From Alphaproteobacteria bacterium (lineage in GTDB: Bacteria > Pseudomonadota > Alphaproteobacteria > Rhizobiales > CAJQND01), in the NCBI GenBank assembly GCA_024227565.1, contig JAAEUE010000291.1, positions 30,722 to 94,721 of the forward strand: a stretch of DNA of 64,000 bases, written 5' to 3'. The translations under genes were made by a program, and so were the position numbers. Of the stretch, positions 43,795 through 51,982 are shown one piece after another. The stretch's first letter is position 1. Every line of letters starts with the position of its first letter. The notes beneath the pieces were generated by a model. That model was not told the DNA's origin. It saw nothing but the letters and a program-made list of their open reading frames with translations, and did not search any database.

Positions 43795-45405
43795 GTGTAC
43801 GATTTTATCATAGCTGGAGCCGGTTCGGCTGGATGCGCCATTGCCAACCGCCTCTCGGCCGATGGCCGCCACAAGGTGTTGCTGCTGGAGGCGGGCGGAC
43901 GCGACAACAACCCGTGGATCCACGTGCCCGTGGGCTATTTCAAGACATTGCACAATCCGAATACGGACTGGAGCTATGTAACCGAGCCTGATCCCGGCCT
44001 CAATGGCCGTTCCATCGACTGGCCGCGCGGCAAAACGCTCGGCGGCTCAAGCTCCATCAATGGCCTGCTCTACATCCGAGGCCAGCATGAGGACTATAAC
44101 CACTGGCGCCAGTTGGGCAATGTGGGGTGGTCATTCGACGATGTGCTTCCCTATTTCAAGCGCTCTGAAAGCCAGGAGCGCGGCGGTGACGAATATCATG
44201 GCGGCGATGGACCCCTCTCTGTCACCAACATCCGCGCCAAACGCGATGTGTGCGAAGCGCTGATTGATGCAGCCGGCGAACTGGGCATTCCTAGAAGCGA
44301 GGACTTCAATGGCGCTCAGCAAGAAGGTGCCGGCTATTTCCAGCTCACCGCCAGGAACGGCCTGCGCTGTTCATCCGCAAAGGCCTATTTGACCCCGGCC
44401 AAGGGGCGCAGCAATTTGCAGATCAGCACCAAGTCCCATGTGGAGCAGCTGTTGTTCGATGAGGCCGACGCCCGCAAGGTGACCGGCATCGCCTACCGGC
44501 AGAATGGCAAGGCGGTGAACGCCAAGCTCAATCCGGGCGGCGAGGTCATCTTGTCGGCCGGCGCCATCGGTTCGCCTCAAATTCTGCAGGTCTCAGGCAT
44601 CGGGCCCGGGCAATTGCTGCAAGGTCTAGATATTCCCGTGCGCCACGACGTGCCGGGGGTAGGGCAAAACCTCCAGGATCATCTGCAAATCCGCTCGGTC
44701 TACGAAGTTAACGTGCCCACCCTGAATGACGAGATCAACAACCTGGTCCGGCGCACATTGATAGGCATGCAGTTTGTCTTCGCCCGCCAAGGCCCAATGG
44801 CCATGGGTGCAAGCCAGGTTTGCATTTTCTGCAAAACCCGCCCCGAACTGGAAACCCCGGACATCCAGTTTCATTTCCAGCCCTTGAGCGCGGAAAAGCC
44901 TGGCTTGGAGATGCATCCCTTCTCAGGCATCACCATGTCGGTCTGCCAACTGCGCCCGGAAAGCCGGGGGCACATTTCCATCACCTCGCCAGACCCCACG
45001 GTCTATCCGGAAATTCATCCCCATTATCTGTCCGCCCAATTGGATCAGGACACGGCGGTGGCCGGTTTGCGCGTGACCCGGGATCTTGTGAACACCACCG
45101 CCTTGTCGCCCTACATTGTGGAAGAAAAACTGCCCGGCGCCCATGTGCAAAGCGATGAAGATTTGCTGGATGCGGCCCGCAACATTGCCCAAACCATCTA
45201 TCACCCCACCAGCACCTGCAAAATGGGCCCGGCAACTGACCGGATGGCGGTGGTGGATGACAGGCTGCGGGTCCACGGCCTCTCGGGCCTCCGGGTCGCC
45301 GATGCCTCGATCATGCCCACAATCGTTTCGGGCAACACAAACGCACCTGCCATCATGATTGGCGAAAAGGCCAGCGACATGGTGCTGGAGGATGCCAGCG
45401 CATAA
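43795..45405 (+). CDS. GMC-family FAD oxidoreductase (choline/alcohol dehydrogenase type)
   Basis: The 536-residue flavoprotein has the FAD fold at the N-terminus (DFIIAGAGSAGCAIANRLS), GKTLGGSSSINGLLYIRGQ, and the C-terminal active-site histidine motif TIYHPTSTCKMG with NTNAPAIMIGEKASD. The nearest named relatives are AlkJ-type and choline-type dehydrogenases, which oxidise alcohols to aldehydes. The start is GTG 43795, with AAGAGG 6 bases upstream. It is preceded by 270 bp with no visible gene and followed after 9 bp by the ATP-grasp gene. Confidence 0.92.
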   Translation: MYDFIIAGAGSAGCAIANRLSADGRHKVLLLEAGGRDNNPWIHVPVGYFKTLHNPNTDWSYVTEPDPGLNGRSIDWPRGKTLGGSSSINGLLYIRGQHEDYNHWRQLGNVGWSFDDVLPYFKRSESQERGGDEYHGGDGPLSVTNIRAKRDVCEALIDAAGELGIPRSEDFNGAQQEGAGYFQLTARNGLRCSSAKAYLTPAKGRSNLQISTKSHVEQLLFDEADARKVTGIAYRQNGKAVNAKLNPGGEVILSAGAIGSPQILQVSGIGPGQLLQGLDIPVRHDVPGVGQNLQDHLQIRSVYEVNVPTLNDEINNLVRRTLIGMQFVFARQGPMAMGASQVCIFCKTRPELETPDIQFHFQPLSAEKPGLEMHPFSGITMSVCQLRPESRGHISITSPDPTVYPEIHPHYLSAQLDQDTAVAGLRVTRDLVNTTALSPYIVEEKLPGAHVQSDEDLLDAARNIAQTIYHPTSTCKMGPATDRMAVVDDRLRVHGLSGLRVADASIMPTIVSGNTNAPAIMIGEKASDMVLEDASA

Positions 45406-45414
45406 GCTGCGGCC

Positions 45415-46446
45415 ATGGACCAGGGCTATTTCCCAAAACTGCTGGCAGAGCTGTGCGCTGAGATTGGTGCCGGGCTTACCTTCGAACCAGCCTTCAGGCG
45501 CGCCGGCATCATCATCTTCGCCAACGGGCGCAGGCGCTTTTTCAAAGGCACCAATCTCGACCTCAATTCTTCCGCCGCCGCCCAGATTGCCCAGGACAAG
45601 GACTTCTGTGCAAAATTCCTAACCATGGCGGGCCTCAACTGCCCGGACAGCCAGGTTGTCTTCGCCCCCAAATGCATTGCGAAATGGAAGGCCAAGAACC
45701 CTGCGCTTGCCGCGTCTCTGGATCCGTTTGCCGACGCCGAGGCGGCGGCGCGCAATTGGGGCTTTCCGCTGTTTGTGAAGCCGAATGACGGCGCCGAGGG
45801 CGAAGGCGTTCAGCTGGTGCACACTGCCGATGAACTGCGCAGCCATCTCAACGCGCTTTATGCCGAGCATGACCGGGTGTTGGTCCAGCGGCCTGCACCC
45901 GGCGATGATTTCAGGATCGTTGTGCTGGATGGAGAGATGATGCTGGCCTACCAGCGGCTGCCTCTCACTGTCACCGGCAATGGCCGTCACACCATTGCTG
46001 ATCTCCTGGCCCAAAGAGCCAAACAGTTGTCGGCCGCGGGCCGTCAGGCGATTGCGCTTGTTGACGATCCCAGGGTTGCGGCTCACCTGGCCAGCCAGAA
46101 CCTCTCCATCACCCATTGCCCAGAGCCTGGACAATCGTTGCGCCTCTTGGCCAATGCCAATCTGTCGGCGGGCGGCGAAGTGGTGGACGTGACCGATAAG
46201 GTGCACGCCCGGTACAAACAGATTGCCAAGGACGCCGCCGATGCTGTGGGGTTGAGGTTTGCCGGGATTGACGTTCTGTGCGCCGCGGTGGATCAGGTCG
46301 ATCCGGGCTACACGGTGCTGGAGGTCAACGCGGCGCCGGGGCTGAACAACTTTGCGGCAACCAGTGGCCAGGCCCATCAGCGGGTGAGCGATCTCTACCG
46401 CACGCTGCTGAAGACCCTGGAACGGGAATCAGGCCCCCAGGGCTAG
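45415..46446 (+). CDS. ATP-grasp ligase, cyanophycin-synthetase-like
   Basis: The 343-residue protein is a free-standing ATP-grasp: GFPLFVKPNDGAEGEGVQLV, the DFRIVVLDGEMMLAYQRLPL and GNGRHTIADLLAQ segment, LANANLSAGGEVVDVTDKVH, and FAGIDVLCAAV...LEVNAAPG. The NLS.GG...DVTD..H pattern is that of the ATP-grasp domain of cyanophycin synthetase and of GshF-like ligases, but the CphA N-terminal and MurE-like domains are absent. It may join an amino acid to a carboxylate. It is probably co-transcribed with the GMC gene. The substrate is unknown. Confidence 0.8.
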   Translation: MDQGYFPKLLAELCAEIGAGLTFEPAFRRAGIIIFANGRRRFFKGTNLDLNSSAAAQIAQDKDFCAKFLTMAGLNCPDSQVVFAPKCIAKWKAKNPALAASLDPFADAEAAARNWGFPLFVKPNDGAEGEGVQLVHTADELRSHLNALYAEHDRVLVQRPAPGDDFRIVVLDGEMMLAYQRLPLTVTGNGRHTIADLLAQRAKQLSAAGRQAIALVDDPRVAAHLASQNLSITHCPEPGQSLRLLANANLSAGGEVVDVTDKVHARYKQIAKDAADAVGLRFAGIDVLCAAVDQVDPGYTVLEVNAAPGLNNFAATSGQAHQRVSDLYRTLLKTLERESGPQG

Positions 46447-46449
46447 AAT

Positions 46450-47283
46450 TCATACCGGTTTGCTGCACACCACTTCAATCGGGATAACGCACCGGTTGCG
46501 CGATCCTTCAGCCATGTTCTTGGCGGCCTGATCGCCAATGTCGCCGTGAATGAGCGACACGGCCCGGTGCGGGGGTTTCTCGCCGCGGTCCACAAGGTCG
46601 CGCACTTTGGCGGCGTAGGCTTTCGATTCGGCGATATTGTCCCGGAAGCCCGTAACCACGAAACCGCACGCCTCAAGGCCTTCCCGGGTTTCTCCCGGCG
46701 TGGCGAGAAAGCTGCTGTCCGCGGTCCGCGCCCAGGGGGAAGGATAGGTGATGGCACCGCCGGGGCCTTGAGAAACCTCAGACAGCACCAGCCAGCCGCC
46801 CGGCTTCAACACCCGGAAGATCTCGCGGTAGAAGCCCTCTTTGTCCTCGATGTTCATGGACACGTTCATGGAGTAGGCCCCATCGAACTGCCCATCGGCG
46901 AACGGCATGGCCAGCGCATTGCCCTGCTCGAAGGCAACCTGGCCGTCCAGACCCATTGCTTGGGTCAGGTGCCGGGCCACGTCGCTGAACTCAGGCGTCA
47001 GATCGATCCCGGTCACCTTGCAGCCGAACCTGCTGGATAAGTAGCGCGCCGGCCCACCGATACCGCTGCCCACATCAAGCAGATGATTGTCGCCCTCCAC
47101 ATTCAGCCCGGCAGCCAGCTCTTGCGTGGAGTCAAGTCCCCGGCCGTGGAACTGGTCATAGGGCGCAAGGGCCTCGATGGTTGGGTTCGACGGATCAGCC
47201 CCGTCGTCGCGCAATGCCGCGTTCAGCCGCTCCAGCAACTCTCCGCTCGTGTAGTGATCGGTAATATTGGAACCCTGGCTCAT
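46450..47283 (-). CDS. SAM-dependent class I methyltransferase
   Basis: The 277-residue protein has motif I LLDVGSGIGGPARYLSSRFG, motif II KVTGIDLTPEF, and VFRVLKPGGWLVLSEVSQG-like motif IV/post-I elements. The N-terminal YDQFHGRGLDSTQELAAGL resembles the sarcosine/dimethylglycine and tocopherol methyltransferase group, so a small-molecule N- or C-methylation is likely. It is convergent with the ATP-grasp gene and follows a small gene at 7 bp. The substrate is unknown. Confidence 0.85.
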   Translation of the reverse strand: MSQGSNITDHYTSGELLERLNAALRDDGADPSNPTIEALAPYDQFHGRGLDSTQELAAGLNVEGDNHLLDVGSGIGGPARYLSSRFGCKVTGIDLTPEFSDVARHLTQAMGLDGQVAFEQGNALAMPFADGQFDGAYSMNVSMNIEDKEGFYREIFRVLKPGGWLVLSEVSQGPGGAITYPSPWARTADSSFLATPGETREGLEACGFVVTGFRDNIAESKAYAAKVRDLVDRGEKPPHRAVSLIHGDIGDQAAKNMAEGSRNRCVIPIEVVCSKPV

Positions 47284-47290
47284 GGAATGG

Positions 47291-47473
47291 CTATCGGTAC
47301 CGCATCCACATCTCTTCCAGTTTCTCGCGAAGCCGGTCGCCGGCCATCACAACCCGGTAGGTGGAGTTGCTGACGAGAAAGTGCAGAGGCTCCTCGTCTT
47401 CCCGGCGCTCGGGCGCCTGGAAATCGGGGCGGTGTTTGGGACGAAACAGGAGAGAAATACCATAGGGGTTCAT
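47291..47473 (-). CDS. Small protein of unknown function upstream of the methyltransferase
   Basis: The frame encodes 60 residues beginning MNPYGISLLFRPKHRPDFQA and ending EEMWMRYR, soluble and highly charged. GAGG 8 bases before ATG 47473 supports this start; an in-frame ATG at 47494 is an alternative. The stop is 7 bp before the methyltransferase ATG, so co-translation is likely. No family is recognised. Confidence 0.6.
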   Translation of the reverse strand: MNPYGISLLFRPKHRPDFQAPERREDEEPLHFLVSNSTYRVVMAGDRLREKLEEMWMRYR

Positions 47474-47594
47474 CGGAAGATCCTCTTGGCCCATAGTTCA
47501 CCACTTGAGCATGCCGCGTCAACGGATGTTCGCGGGCCCTTGCGCACCGCCGCGCCCATGGTTACATGTGCCGCAAAGCGTTTGGAGACAGCCC

Positions 47595-47891
47595 ATGCAT
47601 GCCATTCTCGAACTGATCCTCACCGTTCTGTGGCTCTACACGATCGTCATCTTCGCCATGGTCATCATGAGCTGGCTGATTGCCTTTAACGTGGTGAACC
47701 TGCACAACAAATTCGTGGCGCAGGTGTGGTACATCATCAACCGGCTCACCGAGCCGTTGCTGGGCCCGATCCGGCGGTTTCTGCCGAACATGGGCGGCAT
47801 CGACCTTTCGCCGATCGTGCTGCTGCTTGCGGTCTATTTCCTGCAAACCCTGATCGCCCGCGATATCGCACCACGGCTGCTGGGCAGCTAG
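47595..47891 (+). CDS. YggT-family membrane protein
   Basis: The 98-residue protein has two membrane spans (LELILTVLWLYTIVIFAMVI and LSPIVLLLAVYFLQTLIAR) separated by the conserved loop with RLTEPLLGPIRRFLPNMGGIDLSP, which identifies YggT. It is involved in membrane or division homeostasis in other bacteria. GGAGA lies 8 bases before ATG 47595. It is followed at 6 bp by the YggU-type gene, the usual partner order. Confidence 0.93.
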   Translation: MHAILELILTVLWLYTIVIFAMVIMSWLIAFNVVNLHNKFVAQVWYIINRLTEPLLGPIRRFLPNMGGIDLSPIVLLLAVYFLQTLIARDIAPRLLGS

Positions 47892-47897
47892 CCCACC

Positions 47898-48233
47898 ATG
47901 GCGTCCCTGCCGCCGGGCCTGGTGCGCGTCGCCGGTTCCGGCTTGCTTTTGCGGTTGCGGGTGACGCCAAAATCCTCAAGCAATGCGGTTGAAGGCCTGA
48001 GCCGGCAGGCCGACGGCACCGTGTCGCTTCAGATCCGGGTGACGGCGCAACCAGATAAGGGCAAAGCCAACAAGGCGGTTATCCAAACCCTGGCCCGCAC
48101 GTTGGGCGTGGCAAAATCTCAACTCGCCATTGCATCGGGCGCCACATCGCGGCAAAAGACGGTGCGGATCGACGGCGAAACCCAATTGGCGCTTGATGCT
48201 TTGCAAGATCATTTGAAAACCTGCAAACCTTAA
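47898..48233 (+). CDS. DUF167 (YggU) family protein
   Basis: The 111-residue protein has LRVTPKSSSNAVEG...LQIRVTAQPDKGKANKAVIQTLARTLGVAKSQL, the DUF167 signature. Its function is unknown, but it is widely linked to yggT. It is followed by folD after 30 bp. Confidence 0.92.
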   Translation: MASLPPGLVRVAGSGLLLRLRVTPKSSSNAVEGLSRQADGTVSLQIRVTAQPDKGKANKAVIQTLARTLGVAKSQLAIASGATSRQKTVRIDGETQLALDALQDHLKTCKP

Positions 48234-48263
48234 GCGCAGCGCAAGAACAAGGACATCCAACTG

Positions 48264-49154
48264 ATGACGACCGAAGCCAAACTGATTGACGGAAAAGCCT
48301 ATGCGGCAGGCCTGCGCGAGCGGGTGGCCGGTGCGGTGGCGCAGCTTAAGGCAGATCACAACCTTCAGCCCGGTTTGGCAGTGGTTCTGGTGGGCGAAGA
48401 CCCGGCCAGCCAGGTCTACGTGCGCAACAAGCACAAGCAAACCCTGGAAGCGGGCATGAACTCGTTCGAGCACCGGCTCGATGCCTCCACCTCCGGGGAC
48501 GACGTGCTGGCCCTGGTGGAGCAGCTCAACAACGACCCCGCGGTGCACGGCATCCTGGTTCAGCTGCCCCTGCCCGATCACATCGATTCCGAAAAGGTCA
48601 TCAACACCATCAGCCCCGCCAAGGATGTGGACGGGTTCCACGTGATCAACGCCGGCCGTCTGGCCACCGGCCAGGACGCGCTGGTGGCGTGCACCCCGGT
48701 GGGCTGTGTGCTGCTCGCCAAAGACGCCATGGGCGACCTGAACGGCGCAAACGCCGTGGTGGTCGGGCGCTCCAACATTGTGGGCAAACCCGTGGCCCAG
48801 CTTTTGCTGCAGGAAAACTGCACCGTGACGATCGCCCACTCGCGCACCAAGGATTTGCCCGGCGTGTGCCGCGGCGCTGATCTTCTGATCGCCGCAGTGG
48901 GCCGCCCGGAGATGATCAAGGGCGATTGGGTGAAACCCGGCGCGTGTGTCATCGATGTGGGCATCAACCGGATTGAGCGCGAAGACGGCAAGACCCGGCT
49001 GGTGGGCGATGTGGATTTCGGCAGCGCCAAGCAAGTGGCCGGATCGATCACGCCGGTGCCCGGCGGTGTGGGCCCCATGACCATTGCCTGCCTTTTGCGC
49101 AGCACGGTGATCGCCGCTTGCGCCCAAGCCGGTGTGGCCACCCCTGATCTTTAA
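48264..49154 (+). CDS. folD: Bifunctional methylene-tetrahydrofolate dehydrogenase/cyclohydrolase
   Basis: The 296-residue protein has the active-site pair Y52 and K56 ([17 protein letters not shown]), [15 protein letters not shown], the NAD(P) loop [18 protein letters not shown] and the C-terminal [15 protein letters not shown]. It converts 5,10-methylene-THF to 10-formyl-THF in one-carbon metabolism. The length and motifs are complete. Confidence 0.98.
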   Translation: MTTEAKLIDGKAYAAGLRERVAGAVAQLKADHNLQPGLAVVLVGEDPASQVYVRNKHKQTLEAGMNSFEHRLDASTSGDDVLALVEQLNNDPAVHGILVQLPLPDHIDSEKVINTISPAKDVDGFHVINAGRLATGQDALVACTPVGCVLLAKDAMGDLNGANAVVVGRSNIVGKPVAQLLLQENCTVTIAHSRTKDLPGVCRGADLLIAAVGRPEMIKGDWVKPGACVIDVGINRIEREDGKTRLVGDVDFGSAKQVAGSITPVPGGVGPMTIACLLRSTVIAACAQAGVATPDL

Positions 49155-49168
49155 GGCTAGAACGGCTC

Positions 49169-50407
49169 ATGATGAGCCACGCAGCACCAGATCCCGTGAC
49201 ACGCCCCCCATTATGGCTGTGGCTGAAGCTCGGCCTGATGTCGTTTGGCGGACCGGCGGCGCACATATCGCTGATCCAGAACGAGATCTGTGAACGCCGC
49301 AAACTTGCTGACTATGACACCTATCTGCGCGGTCTGAACTTCGCGGTTCTGTTGCCAGGCCCCGAAGCCGTGCAGCTCGTCACCTATCTGGGCTGGCGCA
49401 TCTCCGGCATTCCCGGCGCCCTTCTGGCCGGCGCCGGCTTCGTGCTGCCTGGCGCGTTGCTGATGATCGCCGCCACTTTGTGGATTTCCGCCAAGGGCGA
49501 TTTGCCCATGGTCCAAGCCGCATTTGCCGGGGTTCAGCCGGTGATCGTCGCCTTTGTCACCGCAGCCCTGTTCAAGCTTGCGCGCAGCAACCTGAAAAGC
49601 AAGTTCGGCCTCATGCTGGCGGTCTTCGCCCTCATCACCATGACGATGTTTTCAGGCGTGTTCCCGCTGATCATCCTGATCTCCGCCGCCTTCGGAGCGC
49701 TGCTCCTGATTGATGGAAACGACTATTTCGAGCTCAACCCCCATACCGAAGAAAGCCAGGCCAGCCGCAAACGCACTAGTCTCGCCGTTCTGGCCACAGG
49801 CTCTGGCATTTGGCTGGCGCTCAGCGCCCTGTGCATTTGGGTTCTGCCGTTCAATCCCTATCTGGGCATCGATATTGTGATCTCAACCGCCGCAATGGCG
49901 ACCTTCGGCGGGGCCTATCCTGCCGTCGCTTTTGTGGGCGAGCAGGCAGTCACCAGCTGGGGCTGGCTGAGCCGGTCTGAGATGATCGACGGCCTGGCCC
50001 TGGCTGAAACCATCCCCGGCCCGCTCAGCCTCTACAACGCCTTTGTGGGCACCATGGCAGCCAGCGGCCACGGGCTTTGGGGCGCTGTTCTGGGCGGGGC
50101 GCTGGCAGTTGTCTTCACCTTCCTGCCCTCCTTCACCATGGTCATCGCGTTCGCGCCCTATGTGGACTGGCTCTACTCAATCTCGCTGGTGCGCGCCGCC
50201 CTGGCGGGGGTTTCGGCCGCGGTCGTGGGGATCATCGGCAAGCTGGCATTGGTTTTGATCTATGCGGTCTGCATTCCGGGCACCTCGCCCAACTGGGTCA
50301 ACATTGCTGTTGCCCTTGTGGCCTGCGCGGCCATTATCACCGGACGCATCCCGCCCCTGCTGCTCATCGTGGCGGGCGCTGTCTTTGGCATTTTGTTTTT
50401 AGGATAA
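49169..50407 (+). CDS. Chromate transporter (ChrA family, two-domain)
   Basis: The 412-residue membrane protein has the two homologous CHR halves: LKLGLMSFGGPAAHISLIQNE near residue 11 and MATFGGAYPAVAFVGEQAV near 240, with the second conserved patch GLALAETIPGPLSLYNAFVG. It exports chromate or possibly sulfate-like anions. The start can be ATG 49169 or 49172. It lies 14 bp after folD, so co-transcription is possible. Confidence 0.92.
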   Translation: MMSHAAPDPVTRPPLWLWLKLGLMSFGGPAAHISLIQNEICERRKLADYDTYLRGLNFAVLLPGPEAVQLVTYLGWRISGIPGALLAGAGFVLPGALLMIAATLWISAKGDLPMVQAAFAGVQPVIVAFVTAALFKLARSNLKSKFGLMLAVFALITMTMFSGVFPLIILISAAFGALLLIDGNDYFELNPHTEESQASRKRTSLAVLATGSGIWLALSALCIWVLPFNPYLGIDIVISTAAMATFGGAYPAVAFVGEQAVTSWGWLSRSEMIDGLALAETIPGPLSLYNAFVGTMAASGHGLWGAVLGGALAVVFTFLPSFTMVIAFAPYVDWLYSISLVRAALAGVSAAVVGIIGKLALVLIYAVCIPGTSPNWVNIAVALVACAAIITGRIPPLLLIVAGAVFGILFLG

Positions 50408-50412
50408 CTCTC

Positions 50413-50994
50413 ATGCGCTCACTCTGGATGTTTCTGCCGGCCTTCTTCCTGCTTCCCGCCGTCATGGCCTCTGCCGGCGAAATGACCAGCGCGTACACCA
50501 AAATCAAGTTGACCGAGTGCACCAAAGGCGAGAGCAGCGACGAAGAAGGCTGGGCCACCTGGACCTGCACGGGCTACAGGGGCATGCCGATCTACTTTGC
50601 CCATGCCGACTTGCGCGAATATGTGGGCTACGGACCCAACGCCAAGCAAACCTGCTCGGCGCACACCACGTTCCAGCGTTTCAATGCCGTCGGCAAAACC
50701 ATCGAATGGCGCCTGAAGGCCGGCCGGCCCGTGGCCACCATCTTGCGCTTCCGCGTTGAGGGCGATGGCAACAAGGAGCAATTCTTGATGGTCACCAAGC
50801 TTGACGGCGATCAGTCATGCCCCATGGGTTATGTGGATGCCCGCATCAAAAATCACAATCGGGCCGCCCGGAACCTCGCCGACAAACACCATCAGAGATT
50901 TTCGTGCGAGCGCGATGCGCCGATTGTGGTTTCAAAGAAATACGCCGCACCAACGGAATTCGCCACCGCCGAGCGCTGCGCGCCACCCACTTGA
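50413..50994 (+). CDS. Secreted protein of unknown function, cysteine-rich
   Basis: The 193-residue protein has a signal peptide (LWMFLPAFFLLPAVMASAG) and a mature part with about six cysteines, ECTKG, WTCTGY, KQTCSAHTTF, DQSCPMGY, FSCERD and ERCAPP, which could form disulfides in the periplasm. The repeated pattern YRGMPIYFAHADLREYVGYG is not a family I know. AGGATAA precedes ATG 50413, 5 bp after chrA, so it is probably in that transcript. Confidence 0.75.
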   Translation: MRSLWMFLPAFFLLPAVMASAGEMTSAYTKIKLTECTKGESSDEEGWATWTCTGYRGMPIYFAHADLREYVGYGPNAKQTCSAHTTFQRFNAVGKTIEWRLKAGRPVATILRFRVEGDGNKEQFLMVTKLDGDQSCPMGYVDARIKNHNRAARNLADKHHQRFSCERDAPIVVSKKYAAPTEFATAERCAPPT

Positions 50995-51186
50995 GGCTCT
51001 GCGAAAATGTACAAAAATCGCAAAGCACTAATTTAGTGGCAATTCGGCTTTTCCATTCTGCCCTGTAGATCTCATTGATATCGCACGGCAATTGGAAATA
51101 ATCACGAAATGTGTTATTTTTTGCTTGACAGCGTCACGCTGGTTGGGCTATACATTGTCATGCTAACACATTTAGGCACAAAAACC

Positions 51187-51849
51187 TTATTTAGCAAAAA
51201 CCTCCATCGCACCCCCCAGCAAAGTCATAAGCTCCATGTCCTTCCCGGGGGTTTGCACGTCCAGCGTCACATGATCCGCCACGAACGTCTCCAGCGGCAT
51301 CTCGCCCTCTGATGCCGCCAGCATGGCCTCGTATGACGCTGTCATCACCACATCCGGCGACCGGGCCGGGGTGTAAGCCATCGCAACTTCGCCGGCTCTG
51401 GCGGTCAGGGTGAAAAGCTCGCCATCTACGTTTAGCTCGGCCTCAAAGTCCGCATCCGCGGTGACCACCCGCTGACACGCCGCGCTCAGGGTCACGGCGA
51501 TTGTTCTCAGATTTCCTGGCCGCTTGGGGTCAGCGTCCGGCGCAAATCGTCCGCCGAACAGGGCAAGCTCAAACAGAACGTCCCGCGTTGAGCGCCCAAG
51601 ATCGGTGAGCTCATAAAGCACAACACCATGCTGGCCGTCGCGTTTCTGGATGATGCCATCGGCTGTGAGTTGCCCCAACCGCTCAGTCAGCAGGTTTGGC
51701 GCAATGCCCGTGAGCCCGCTTTGCAGCTCGGAAAACCGGGCAGGCCCGGCATGAAGATCGCGCAGAATCAACAACGTCCAACGATCGCCAATGCGATCGA
51801 GCGCCCGGGCAATTGGGCAAAGCAATTTATAGCGGCGCGGTCCAGCCAT
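51187..51849 (-). CDS. HxlR-family regulator with extra C-terminal domain
   Basis: The 220-residue protein has an HxlR winged HTH (LCPIARALDRIGDRWTLLIL, RDLHAGPARFSELQSGLTGI, NLLTERLGQLTADGIIQKR) followed by ~100 residues resembling a sterol carrier-like domain (VDGELFTLTARAGEVAMAYT). The start is taken as ATG 51849; GTG 51861 is equally possible and neither has a good ribosome site. It is divergent from the NmrA-like gene across about 130 AT-rich bases and probably controls it. Confidence 0.85.
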   Translation of the reverse strand: MAGPRRYKLLCPIARALDRIGDRWTLLILRDLHAGPARFSELQSGLTGIAPNLLTERLGQLTADGIIQKRDGQHGVVLYELTDLGRSTRDVLFELALFGGRFAPDADPKRPGNLRTIAVTLSAACQRVVTADADFEAELNVDGELFTLTARAGEVAMAYTPARSPDVVMTASYEAMLAASEGEMPLETFVADHVTLDVQTPGKDMELMTLLGGAMEVFAK

Positions 51850-51982
51850 AGGTGTGCTCACAAATTTGTTACTTTAAATTATAAAGTAATTAGTTAATTA
51901 TTTAAAGTGTTCAGTTGTCTTTTTATCCATCACCCCAAAGGTGACTGAGCGAACCCGTTTCATCAAGCAAGGGAAGACAGAT

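Noticed and set aside
36196..45405. Creatininase family plus GMC oxidoreductase as parts of a mycofactocin cluster (MftE/MftG).
   Set aside because: The radical SAM gene mftC, the precursor mftA, mftB, mftD and mftF are all absent, and the two genes are 7 kb apart among CoA-metabolism genes.
45415..46446. ATP-grasp gene as glutathione synthetase.
   Set aside because: The motif pattern is that of cyanophycin-synthetase ATP-grasp domains and not of GshB, and no gshA is nearby.
47976..49127. Long minus-strand frame opposite folD.
   Set aside because: It mirrors folD codons; no family features.
51109..51312. Small plus-strand frame downstream of the secreted protein.
   Set aside because: It starts in AT-rich intergenic sequence, overlaps the HxlR gene end in antisense and shows no ribosome site or motif.
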